From assembly GCA_963755495.1 (NCBI GenBank), contig CAVWJS010000002.1:62001-126000 (forward strand): a stretch of 64,000 bases of DNA, read 5' to 3'. Positions 38,248-47,316 of the stretch are shown here, piece after piece (positions within the stretch are counted from its first letter, which is position 1; each line of letters opens with the position of its first letter). Below the pieces are notes generated by a model that saw nothing but the letters and a program-made list of their open reading frames with translations, searched no databases and was not told where the DNA came from. The position numbers and the translations under genes were made by a program. This DNA comes from Bog-473 sp963755495. GTDB taxonomy: Bacteria > Actinomycetota > Acidimicrobiia > Acidimicrobiales > RAAP-2.

Positions 38248-39762
38248 GTCTGCCGCACGCGCCGGGGCCGCGTCGCCCTCCCGTCGCTCGGCGCCGGTGT
38301 ACTGCTCGCACTCTCGCTTCCCCCCTGGGGGTGGTGGCCCCTGGGCCTGGCCGGTGCCGGGCTGCTCTACTGGCGGCTGGCCGGGCTGCGCGCCCGGACC
38401 CGGCTGTGGTCGGGCTGGCTGGCCGGGCTGGGCTGCTACGGCCCGGGCCTGATCTGGGCCCGGGCCTTCAACTGGTACGGCGCGGCCGTGCTCATCGCGC
38501 TCGAGGCGCTGTTCTTCGCCGCCGCGGCCGTGCTCACCCCGCCGAGGCGGGGCCGGGCACTCGGCCTTCGTCGCGGCCGGCACCCTGGCCGAGGCGGTCC
38601 GCATGACGTGGCCGTTCGGCGGCCTGCCCCTCGGCGGCGTCTTCTTGGGCCAGGCCGACGGCCCCCTCCTGCCGCTGGCCCGCATCGGCGGCCCGCTGCT
38701 GCTCACGGCCGGCGTGTGGGCGGGCGGCGTCGGCCTGGCCACGATGGCCCCTGGGATCAGCAGATCGATCGGCAGTCTCGCCCCGTCACGTCTGAACACA
38801 CCGCACCTCCGATCGGCGGGGCGTTCTCATCCTGGTCGGGCTCGGGCTCTTCGTGCTTGTCGGCGCTGTGGCTCCCGACGGCGGCCCGGCTCGCGGTCCG
38901 TCACGGTCGCACTCGTCCAGGGCGGCGGACGGCGCGGCGTGACAAGGAACAGGTGTCGCCGGCCACGGTCTTCGCGGCGCAGGTGCGCGCCACCGGCCGT
39001 GTCGCCCGGAAAAGGCCGACTCCCGTCACTGGTGCTGTGGCCCGAGGACGTCGTCTCGTTGTCGCGGGCCGCTGCGGGGCTCCCCGCAGGGCCAAGAGGT
39101 AGCCCAGCTGGCCCGCCGGCTCCGCACGACGCTCGTCGCCGGGGTCACCGAGCCGGCGGGCCCACCGCCTTCCGCAACGAGATCGTGGTCTGGGCCCCGA
39201 ACGGGCGGATCGTCGACACCTTCGAGAAGGTGCACCGGGTCCCCTTCGGCGAGTACGTCCCGTACCGCTCCTTCATCTCGCATCTCGCCAACCTGTCCGC
39301 CGTCCCGACCGATGCCATCCCCGGCCACGGCACCGGGCTGCTCCGCACGCCGGCCGGGCCGCTCGGCACCCTCGTCTCCTTCGAGGTCTTCTACGCCAAC
39401 CGCAGCCGCACCTCGGTCCGGGCCGGTGCCGAGCTCTTGATCGTCCCGACCAACACCTCGTCCTACGCCACCGCCCAGGTGCCGACCCAGGAGGTGGCGG
39501 CCGACGCGGTGCAGGCCGTCGAGACGGGCCGGGACCTGGTGCAGGCCGCGCCCACGGGCTACAGCACGGTGGTCGACCAACGCGGCGAGGTGCTCCAGCG
39601 CTCGGTGCTCGGCCGGCGCCAGGTGCTGACCGCCACCGTGCCGCTGCGCCGGGGCTTCACGCCCTACGACCACTGGGGCGACCTACCCGTCCTCATCTTG
39701 GCGGCACTGTCGCTTACTGGTCGGTTGGCTGTCTTCGCGCCGAACACTCGCGCTACTCGTAG
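38244..39762 (+). CDS. Apolipoprotein N-acyltransferase-like protein (Lnt), frameshifted, Ser at the catalytic Cys position
   Basis: Membrane protein with an N-terminal helical bundle (LLALSLPPWGWWPLGLAGAG; GLGCYGPGLIWARAFNWYGA; TWPFGGLPLGGVFLGQADGP) and a nitrilase-fold domain, the layout of Lnt, which adds the third acyl chain to lipoproteins. Catalytic Glu fits VLWPEDVVSL and catalytic Lys fits FEKVHRVPFGEYVPYRSF. At the place of the nucleophile Cys (CYE/CFE in Lnt) it reads GTLVSFEVFYANRSR, with Ser. A final helix (VLILAALSLTGRLAVFA) precedes a probable stop at 39760-39762. Multiple frame changes. The GTG start overlaps the hemY stop. Confidence 0.8.
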
Positions 39763-40210
39763 TAGCCCGAGTGGATATAGACGCAGGGGATGCCGTCGGC
39801 CACGTACATGGCGTGGTTGGAAGGGATCGTCCTCGAAGGCCAGGCGCAGATCGAAACCGTGGGCCCGCAGGTCCCCCACGGTCCGTTGCTTGAAATCGGT
39901 GACCTGTGCGTAGTCCCCGCGCTCGCGCATGACCAGGAGGTCCCAGCGCAGGCCGTAGCGGTGCAGCCAGGCCAGGGTCTGCGGCTGTACCCGCAGCGGC
40001 CGGCCGGTGAGCAGGACCACGGCCAGCGAAGAGTCGAGGAGCTCCAACAACCGGGCGATCTCCTCGATCACCCGGTCGTCGCCACATGCCTCGAAGAAGG
40101 CGGACCAGTCGCCATTGCCCCTGCTCAATGAAGTGCTGGCGACCGGCGGCGTCGGACAGCACCCCGTCGATGTCGAAGATCACGGCCGGTCCGACCGGGG
40201 CGTTCACCAC
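39753..40210 (-). CDS. HAD-superfamily phosphatase, frameshifted
   Basis: HAD hydrolase with motif I VIFDIDGVLSDAAGRQHFIE (two Asp), motif II LAVVLLTGRPLRVQPQTLAW (Thr), a Lys region in QVTDFKQRTVGDLR and motif IV LAFEDD. After a frame change near 39830 the C-terminus reads MYVADGIPCVYIHSGYYE to the stop at 39753. Another break lies near 40130. Starts GTG 40210 or 40207. Resembles small nucleotide or sugar phosphatases such as polynucleotide-kinase-type 3'-phosphatases; substrate unknown. Convergent with and overlapping the Lnt-like gene by about 10 bases. Confidence 0.7.
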
Positions 40211-40391
40211 CCTCTCCGGCGTGCCAATACCAGTTGGGATGGACGTCGTCTGGAAGGTTGCTGAGGCACGAAAGCCCAGCTTACCGGGCCGGCCACCCCC
40301 ACCCTTCGGCAGAATCCTCCCCAAGATGGAGGCAATTGCCCCGCCTTTGGTGAGACGATGGATCCAGGCATGACCGTAGGACATCGACCAG

Positions 40392-43300
40392 TTGAGGATC
40401 GACGTCGCCCTCGGCCGCAGGGTCATGGTCCTCGGCGACCTCCTCCTTCCGCCACATCCCTCGCCCAGCTCGCTGGCCACCTGCCGTGACATCGCGCAGA
40501 AGTTGGCCGAATGGCAGGGGCCCGGCGTCGTCGTCATTTGCGGTCAACTGGTCGCCGCCGGCAGCGCCGGCGCGCCAAGTCCGGCGTCGGCGCTCGAGGC
40601 GCACCAGGACCTCACGGCCGCCTTCGCCGCCTTCGCCGCCCGCCCCGACTCCCGAGTCGTGGTCGTAGTCGGTGCCATCGGCCCACACGCCGACCTGGCC
40701 GGCGCCCTCCGTGCATGCTGGGCGTCACGATCGAAACCGGGGTGGACCTCCACTGCATGACCGGCGCCGGAGCGCGGGAGCGTGCTCATCCGCGCCGGCA
40801 CTCCCTATGCCGAGACGACCCACCCGTCGGATGCGCCGCGCCGGGCGACGACCGGCCCTGGCTGGCCGGAATGGAGCGGCTGGACGATCCCCGCCTGGCC
40901 CCGCGCTTCGTCACGTCACGCCTGCTCTACCGTCGCCTGCGCCACTACCTCTGGGCGCCGCCGCTGGTGCTGGCCGCGATCGGCGCTCCTGTTGCGGCTC
41001 GAGTTCGTCGTCGACGGGCTGGGTCACGTTTTCCACTCGCCCCGCCAGCAGCGCGCCCTCCAGCAGGCCTACGACGCCTCGTGGTTCTCGCGGCTCCTGG
41101 TCACCATCCTCATCGGCGTCGCACTGTTCGCCATCCTGGCGCGTCGTGGTGGCCGTCACCTCGCGCGGTATCTGGCGCGCGCTGGGCGGCGAAGGTCTCC
41201 CGTCCCCGTGGTCGTCGGAGGGTGCGCGTACGCAAGGCGCCCGTGCCACGGCGCACTCGCTCCTCACTCTCGACGGCGAGGACGTCCTGGACGCCACCCG
41301 ATCCGCCATTGCAGGAGGGGCGACCGGCCTGATCGTCGGCGGCGCCCTCGTCGCCGAGCTCACGCATCTCGACGCGGGGTTCTTCGCCAGCCCGGGCGCC
41401 ACTTCGGAGATCGTGCACGAGCATCGGGCGCGCTTCGGCCTCCCGCCCACCTACCTCCACCACCGTCAGGCGTCCATGATCGAGGTGGAGACGGGTGCGG
41501 ACCTGCACGTCCGCCTCACGCACGCCGAGGTCGACCTGCCGCTGGCCACCTTGGGCGAACGGCTGTTGACCCACGATGCCGTGGTCAAGGGAAGGACGAA
41601 AGCGGCCGATCTACATCCCGAGCTGGTGGCCAGCTGGCCCGGCGGCGCCTCCTGGCCCCCGGCGCCCGAGGTGGCCGCCGACCGCATCCGGGTCCGGCGC
41701 ATCCGCCGCGTCGCCGCCACATCTCTGTTCGCGGCCGGATTGATCGACCTCCTCTCGGCGGTGACGGCACCGGTGCGCGATCACCTGCGTCTCATTTCGC
41801 AGTACCTCCCCATCGAAGTGTCACGCGCCGCCGGAGCACTGGTAGCGATCTCGGGCATCGCCATGATCATGCTCTCGCGTGGGGTGCTCAAGGGGCAGCG
41901 CCGTTCGTGGCTCGTGGCCGTCGCCGCGTTGGCAGCCTCGCTTGTGCTCCATGTCGTGCATGCGGCCGACGTCATCACCCTGTTGGTGTGCGCCGGCGTC
42001 TTGGCATTGCTCATCGTCCAGAGAGAGCGGTTCCGGGCCCAGGCCGAACAGGGCACGGTGCGATCCGCCTTCCTGGTGCTGGCAGCTGGCGGCCTGACGG
42101 CGACCGTCGGCGCCCTAGCCGGGGTCGAGGTCGCCAGCCGGGTCCACCATCACCCTCTTCCGACGTGGCCCCAGGTTCTGCTCGGCTCAGCCGAACGGCT
42201 CATCGGCGTGCAGAACGTGCGCTTTCCGACCCAAATCAATCGCTTCGCCTCCCCGAGCCTGCTGGCGGTAGGCCTCACCCTCATCGTCATCTCCCTCTAC
42301 CTCCTGACACGTCCGGTCGTCGATCGGCGACTGTCGAGCGGCCGGGCCTTGGTCGGTCGGCGTGCCGCCGAGATCCGGGCTCGGGACATCGTCCGCCGTC
42401 ACGGAACCGGCTCCTTGGACTACTTCGCGCTGCGCGACGACAAGCAGTGGTTCTTCCACCGCGACTCCATGGTGGCCTACGCCGTCTTCGGCGGGGTCTG
42501 CCTCGTCTCTCCGGATCCGATCGGCCCCTTCACGGAACGAGCACACGTGTGGGACGCCTTCCGGCGCTACGTCGACCGCAACGGATGGGGGCTCGGCGTC
42601 ATGGCCGCCGGTGAGGCGTGGCTTCCGACCTATCAGGCCTCAGGCATGCGCTTTCTGTACATCGGCGACGAGGCGGTCGTCGATCCCCGCCAGTTCTCCC
42701 TCGAGGGCGGCAAAATGAAGGGTCTGCGCCAAGCAGTCAATCGCATCGCCCGCTACGGCTACACGGTCCGCTTCTTGGATCCGGCCCACTTGAGTGCCGA
42801 AGACGCAGCACGTCTTGTCGATCTCATGGAGAAGAGCCGCCGGGGCGAGCAAGAGCGCGGCTTCTCGATGATGCTGGGCCGGCTTTGCGATGTACGCGAC
42901 ACCGGACTGCTGCTGACATTGGTGGAAGGGCCCGACGGAGTCCCCGTCGCCATGTGCCAGTTCGTGCCTTCGACCGCCATCGGCGGTTACTCGCTCGATC
43001 TCATGCGGCGCGACCCGGCCGAACATCCCAACGGGCTGCTCGACTTCGCGTTGTGCTCGACGATCACTCATCTCAAGGAGATGGGCATGAAGGGTCTAAG
43101 TTTGAACTTCGCTGCCTTGCGCTCCATCCTCGACGGTGAATCCGGCGACGGTGTCACGCAACGGGTGGAGCGGTGGGCCTTGCGCCGACTGTCGGGGGTT
43201 CTGCAGATCGAGACGCTCTGGCGCTTCAACGCCAAGTACGAGCCCACCTGGCTCCCCCGGTACATTGTCTTCGACTCCGCCGAGCAGTTTGTCCCCGTCG

Positions 43301-43479
43301 TCGTGCAGATTATGCGGGCCGAGTCCCTGACCGAGATGCCCGTCATCGGCCGACTACTTACCACGGGGTCCACCAAGCGCTCCGGCCCGGCCGTGCCTGA
43401 AACCGTCCTGGCCGCGGCGCGTGACGACAACAGCGCATCAGTGGTGGAGGAACGCCAGCCCGAGCCGACGGGAAGTTAG
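40392..43479 (+). CDS. Fusion protein: metallophosphoesterase-like region, membrane domain and MprF-like (DUF2156) aminoacyl-phospholipid synthase
   Basis: About 1,030 residues. N-terminal part reads RRVMVLGDLLLPPHPSPSSL, GVVVICGQLVAAG and SRVVVVVGAIGPHADLAGAL, like a calcineurin-type phosphoesterase with weak metal motifs; a membrane insertion follows (HYLWAPPLVLAAIGA; LLVTILIGVALFAILA), then TAHSLLTLDGEDVLDATRSA. A five-to-six-helix domain comes next (AAGALVAISGIAMIMLSRGV; SWLVAVAALAASLVLHVVHA; VITLLVCAGVLALLIVQRER; LLAVGLTLIVISLYLLTRPV). The C-terminal third is the tRNA-dependent phosphatidylglycerol aminoacyl-transferase fold: FFHRDSMVAYAVFGGVCLVS, MAAGEAWLPTYQASGMRFLY, GMKGLSLNFAALRSILDGES, LWRFNAKYEPTWLPRYIVFD. 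Frame changes only before about 41190. The start is TTG 40392, or ATG 40370 with an indel. Confidence 0.75.
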
Positions 43480-43489
43480 ATCCGGGCGC

Positions 43490-43615
43490 GTGGCGGACGA
43501 TGATCCAGAGAAGTGTCCGCGCTGCGGCCACATCGGATGCGGTGGTGCATGTGACCGTTGCGATCGCTGCTGGAGCGAGCGCCAACAACGAGAGCGGCCG
43601 CCGCATCATTCATGA
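43490..43615 (+). CDS. Small Cys-rich zinc-ribbon-like protein (41 residues)
   Basis: GTG 43490, 11 bases after the fusion gene. The core KCPRCGHIGCGGACDRCDRC holds six Cys and one His, spaced as for one or two zinc sites, then WSERQQRERPPHHS to TGA at 43615. Codon use is GC-rich. No good ribosome binding site. It overlaps the end of the convergent PASTA gene by 6 bases. Plausible small zinc protein, unrecognised. Confidence 0.45.
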   Translation: MADDDPEKCPRCGHIGCGGACDRCDRCWSERQQRERPPHHS

Positions 43616-43981
43616 GGCTGGCCCCGTCGACACGGAGACGGTGATCATCGATCCGCCCGGCATGGGCGTGCCCGCGGCGGGGCCTTGCGAGAACACCTCA
43701 CCGCCGGGGACGACGCCCGAAGGATCGGACACCACATTGACGGCGAAACCAGCAGACCGAAGTTCCACTTCGGCCTGCGCGACACTCGCTCCAATCACGT
43801 TGGGCACCGTCAGGCGGGAGGGAAACGATCCATCCGGATGTACGGTCGGGACGGTCGGCGACGGGACTCCACCAGAGATCGGCACGTCCCTGTGGTGTGT
43901 GGCTGCCACACTCACGACGGCCACGAGCACGAGCACGATCGCCGCGCCGACAATACCTATCAGCCCTTCAAAAGTGGCCAC
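43610..43981 (-). CDS. Membrane-anchored single PASTA domain protein
   Basis: 123 residues: an N-terminal membrane anchor (LIGIVGAAIVLVLVAVVSVA), a Pro/Ser/Val linker, then one PASTA domain (LTVPNVIGASVAQAEVELRS, AGFAVNVVSDPSGVVPGGEV, FSQGPAAGTPMPGGSMITVS). PASTA domains bind peptidoglycan fragments or beta-lactam-like ligands, usually at the end of Ser/Thr kinases or PBPs; here no kinase or transpeptidase is attached. GTG 43981 lies inside a perfect palindrome. It follows nuoN in the same direction after 93 bases. Confidence 0.75.
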   Translation of the reverse strand: MATFEGLIGIVGAAIVLVLVAVVSVAATHHRDVPISGGVPSPTVPTVHPDGSFPSRLTVPNVIGASVAQAEVELRSAGFAVNVVSDPSGVVPGGEVFSQGPAAGTPMPGGSMITVSVSTGPAS

Positions 43982-43984
43982 TTT
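43971..43984. promoter_or_regulatory. Perfect 14-bp palindrome over the PASTA gene start
   Basis: AAAGTGGCCACTTT is its own reverse complement and spans the GTG start codon of the PASTA gene. It is the last unit of a run of 11-bp direct repeats. It could be an operator or a translational control site; function is not shown by sequence. Confidence 0.4.
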
Positions 43985-44008
43985 CTGGCCACTTTCTGGC
44001 CACTTTCC
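43973..44008. repeat. 11-bp direct repeats upstream of the PASTA gene
   Basis: On the plus strand the unit GGCCACTTTCT recurs with an 11-base period (GTGGCCACTTTCT, GGCCACTTTCT, GGCCACTTTCC) and a decayed copy (TGCCATTTTCC) follows. The period matches one helical turn and is not a multiple of three, so copy number would shift candidate start codons relative to the frame. Confidence 0.7.
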
Positions 44009-44020
44009 TTGCCATTTTCC

Positions 44021-44056
44021 CTGCCGCCCCGGCGACCGCTGTCGCCCACCGGGCAG
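44021..44056 (-). terminator. Possible terminator after nuoN
   Basis: GGCGAC-CGCT-GTCGCC forms a 6-bp stem with a 4-base loop (44031-44046), enclosed by an outer CTGCC/GGCAG pairing (44021-44025 with 44052-44056). It lies 19 bases past the nuoN stop. On the minus strand it is followed by an A-rich, not U-rich, stretch, so termination is uncertain; it may instead separate nuo from the PASTA gene partially. Confidence 0.35.
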
Positions 44057-44074
44057 GGGAGCTCTCTCGTTGCG

Positions 44075-45763
44075 CTAGTGACCGAGGAAGAGAAGCGTGG
44101 CGCGGTTGGCGAACTCCAAGAGAGGTTGGGGCACGATCCCGAAGACCACGGTGAAGGCCACGCATACGCCGATGGCGACGGAGGTGAGCACCGGGACCCC
44201 GACCACCGTCGGAGTCTCCTCACCGGTCGGCGCTGATGCCTCGCCCGCCAAGAGGAGCTCGTCGTTCAGCGTGGTTACGGTCCCCGCCACGCCGTCGGGG
44301 CTGGCCCAGGCAATTTGTGCGCCACCGTCGGTCCGCGCCGGCAAAGAGTCCGCCACAGCGTGCCCAACTTCGCCCGGCGCGGCCGACACATACATGAGCA
44401 CCGCCACACGCAGGTAGAAGAAGGCGGCGATGGCTGCCGTCACCATGGCGATGACGGCGAGGGGCACCGCACCACCCGACACGGTGGCCAACACGACCTG
44501 CAGCTTGGCCCATAGACCTGTGGTGAACGGCACTCCCGCCTGCGCCAGCAGCAGGACGGCGAACGCCAAAGCCAAGTAGGGCTGGCGTTGCGCCAGGCCC
44601 CGATAACGGGTGAGGTCATGATCACTATCCCCCGTGCGGCCGAGCACGGTCACAATGGCGAAACTACCAATCGTCATGAACGAATAGGCCGCCAGGTAGT
44701 AGAGGGAGGAACTCACGCCCCGAGAGGTAGCCGACTCTACGCCGATCAGAATGAAACCGGCGTGGTTGATCGACGAGTAGGCCAGCATGCGCTTGACGTC
44801 GCGTTGGCGCAGGGCGACGACCGATCCGAGCACCAATGAGAGGACTGCGAGCCCGTAGATGATCGGCTTCCAGTCGGCGGAGATGACGCCCAAGGAGGAG
44901 TAGAGCACGCGCAGCAGGGCGGCGAAGGCGCCGACCTTCGCCACCGCCGCCATGAACCCGGTCACCGGGGTGGGGGCACCCTCGTAGACGTCGGGAGTCC
45001 ACATGTGGAACGGTACCGCCGCCACCTTGAAGGCGAAGCCCACCAGCATGAGGCCCAACCCGGCCAGGAGGAGCCCGTTGGTCAGTACGACGTTCTTGGA
45101 CAAGAAGTCGGCGATCTGGGTCAAGTTGGTGGATCCGGTGGCGCCGTAGGTAAGCGCAATGCCGTAGATGAAGATGGCGGAGGAGAAGCCGCCGAGGATG
45201 AAGTACTTGAGCGCTGCCTCGCCCGAAGTCGCGAGATGGTGATTGAGCGCGGTCAGCACATAGAGGGCGATGGAGAGGATCTCCAGGCCCAAGAAGACGA
45301 TGATCAAGTCGTTGGCAGACCCCATCAACATGGCGCCGGAGGCCGACACGAGGGCGAGCACATGGAATTCCGCGCCGGTAAGGCCTTCACGGGAGAGATA
45401 GCCGTCCGCAATCAACGCCGTGAGCAGCATGGCGGCCGACACCAGCATGGTGATGAGCACGCTGAAGCCATCCATTACGACGGCATGTGCGATGTAGGTG
45501 TGCGCCCCATGGGACCGCACATCGGTCCACTGCCATATGGATATGCCGAACGCACCCCCGGAAATGATCACGCTGCCGATGGTGCTGACTCGCACCCGCA
45601 GGTCGCGGCTGACTAATGAGGCCACAGCCAGCAGGACCACCGCCCCGCCGATCATGATGATCGGCGGCAGAATCGTCAGGTAGCGAATCGGCGGGATTGA
45701 AATCTTGTTGGCGGAGGCCGAGGCCGATGCGGAGGCGGTCGAGGCGAACAGCGCAGTGATCAT
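44075..45763 (-). CDS. nuoN: NADH-quinone oxidoreductase subunit N
   Basis: Antiporter-like proton-pumping subunit of Complex I with about 14 helices (562 residues). Seen: ADGYLSREGLTGAEFHVLAL, FLGLEILSIALYVLTALNHH with the helix 5 Glu, MWTPDVYEGAPTPVTGFMAA with the conserved helix 7 Lys nearby (VAKVG), and RQRDVKRMLAYSSINHAGFI. ATG 45763 overlaps the nuoM stop (ATGA). An Ala/Ser alternation (STASASASASANK) marks the N-terminus. Last nuo gene; intact. Confidence 0.95.
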   Translation of the reverse strand: MITALFASTASASASASANKISIPPIRYLTILPPIIMIGGAVVLLAVASLVSRDLRVRVSTIGSVIISGGAFGISIWQWTDVRSHGAHTYIAHAVVMDGFSVLITMLVSAAMLLTALIADGYLSREGLTGAEFHVLALVSASGAMLMGSANDLIIVFLGLEILSIALYVLTALNHHLATSGEAALKYFILGGFSSAIFIYGIALTYGATGSTNLTQIADFLSKNVVLTNGLLLAGLGLMLVGFAFKVAAVPFHMWTPDVYEGAPTPVTGFMAAVAKVGAFAALLRVLYSSLGVISADWKPIIYGLAVLSLVLGSVVALRQRDVKRMLAYSSINHAGFILIGVESATSRGVSSSLYYLAAYSFMTIGSFAIVTVLGRTGDSDHDLTRYRGLAQRQPYLALAFAVLLLAQAGVPFTTGLWAKLQVVLATVSGGAVPLAVIAMVTAAIAAFFYLRVAVLMYVSAAPGEVGHAVADSLPARTDGGAQIAWASPDGVAGTVTTLNDELLLAGEASAPTGEETPTVVGVPVLTSVAIGVCVAFTVVFGIVPQPLLEFANRATLLFLGH

Positions 45764-47316
45764 GGTCGGCCTCCCAGCGCCGCGACTCCCTTGGAGTCCA
45801 CCGGTGGCTGGAAGTGTCCCGTGGCCGTCTCGACATGGGCCACGAGTTGGGTCACCGACGGATTGATGCGATCCAACACGGGCTTGGGATAGACGCCCAG
45901 GACGACGATAAGGATGATGAGTGGTGCCACCACCAGGCGCTCCAGCCACGAGAGGTCACGTGTCTTCTCGTCCTCGGGCTTGGGCACGCCGTGGAAGACC
46001 TGTTGGTAGGCCCACAAGAGGTAGATGGCGGCCACAATCACGCCGACGACTGCCACGACTGCCCACCAGCGATGGGTGAGGAACGTGCCCGCCAGGATCA
46101 GGAATTCGCTCACGAACCCGTTCAGTCCCGGCACGCCGATAGACGCCATCATGAAGACGGTAAAGACTGCCGCCATGACCGGTGCCACCTTCTGCAGCCC
46201 GCGCAGCTCGGTGACCTGCCAGGTCCCCCGTCGCTCATAGATGAAGCCGATCACGATGAAGAGCCCGGCCGTGATGAGGCCGTGATTGACCATGAGCAGC
46301 ACGGCTCCCGACAATCCCTGCGTGCTCAAGGCGAACGTCCCCAGCGCGATGAACCCGATCTGGGCCAATGACGAGTAGGCCACGAGGCGCTTCATGTCGC
46401 GCTGGGCACAGGCCACGATGGCGCCGTAGATGATCCCGATGACGGCCAGAGTGAGGAGGAGCGGGGCCAAAGTTCTCGTCGCATGTGGGAAGAGTGTGAG
46501 GTCGAACCGGATGATCCCGTAGGTGCCCAACTTGGCCAGGATCCCCGACAGGATGACGGAACCTCCCGCTGGGGCCTCGGTGTAGGCGTCGGGTGACCAT
46601 GTGTGAAAAGGGAAGAGCGGCGCCTTGACCGCGAAGGCCGACGTGAAGGCCAAGAAGAGGAGGATCTCCGTCGACGAGGAGAGGTGGGTGTGTTCCAGGG
46701 CGGGCAGCGAGAAGGTGAGCACACCGGTCTGGGACTGATGGATGAAGGCCAAGGCCAAGATCCCCACGAGCAAGAAGGCGGAACCGAGGAACGTGTAGAG
46801 AAAGAATTTGACGGCGGCGTAGGCCCGCCGGTCGTGACCCCAGCCGGCGATGATGAAGTACGAGGGGACGAGTGTCAGCTCGAAGAAGAGGAAGAAGACG
46901 ATGAGGTCGAGGGAGAGGAAGCTCCCCATGATGGCCGCTTCCAGCAGGAGCATCCAGACGGCGAAGGTCCGACTCTTCACCTTGTCCCGCCCCATGATGA
47001 GCACGAGCGGGAACAGCACCGCGGTGAGGAGGACCAAGAAGATCGAGATCCCGTCGACGCCCAGGTACCAGCGCACACCCAGAGCCGTCCCGGTGTAGGT
47101 GTGGTTCGAGACGAGCTGGAAGCCCCCGAAATGCTCGCGCATCGTGATGAAGGCGATGACGGCGATGACCAGGGTGGCGAGGGAGACCAGCAGTGCCAGC
47201 GCTTCCACCAGGTCCTTGTGGAGCTGGCGAGTCAGACCGGGCACGGCCAGCGTGACGCCGCCCAGCGCCGGCAGGAGGATCAACAGGGTGAGGAACGGGA
47301 CGGTGTGGTGGGTCAT
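45760..47316 (-). CDS. nuoM: NADH-quinone oxidoreductase subunit M
   Basis: Antiporter-like proton-pumping subunit, 518 residues. Conserved stretches: LGVRWYLGVDGISIFLVLLT, LFFELTLVPSYFIIAGWGHD (helix 5 Glu), FPFHTWSPDAYTEAPAGGSV, ILAKLGTYGIIRFDLTLFPH (helix 7 Lys), and ACAQRDMKRLVAYSSLAQIG. ATG 47316 overlaps the nuoL stop. Intact. Confidence 0.95.
   Translation of the reverse strand: MTHHTVPFLTLLILLPALGGVTLAVPGLTRQLHKDLVEALALLVSLATLVIAVIAFITMREHFGGFQLVSNHTYTGTALGVRWYLGVDGISIFLVLLTAVLFPLVLIMGRDKVKSRTFAVWMLLLEAAIMGSFLSLDLIVFFLFFELTLVPSYFIIAGWGHDRRAYAAVKFFLYTFLGSAFLLVGILALAFIHQSQTGVLTFSLPALEHTHLSSSTEILLFLAFTSAFAVKAPLFPFHTWSPDAYTEAPAGGSVILSGILAKLGTYGIIRFDLTLFPHATRTLAPLLLTLAVIGIIYGAIVACAQRDMKRLVAYSSLAQIGFIALGTFALSTQGLSGAVLLMVNHGLITAGLFIVIGFIYERRGTWQVTELRGLQKVAPVMAAVFTVFMMASIGVPGLNGFVSEFLILAGTFLTHRWWAVVAVVGVIVAAIYLLWAYQQVFHGVPKPEDEKTRDLSWLERLVVAPLIILIVVLGVYPKPVLDRINPSVTQLVAHVETATGHFQPPVDSKGVAALGGRP

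Noticed and set aside
22985..41190. Programmed ribosomal frameshifting
   Set aside because: Breaks occur at many unrelated sites in nearly all genes, without a common slippery sequence or downstream structure.
22985..41190. True pseudogene island
   Set aside because: Residues stay conserved on both sides of each break, including active sites, and the genes include essential respiration and heme functions.
43973..44008. CRISPR or transposon end
   Set aside because: The 11-bp units are too short and no cas or transposase gene is present.
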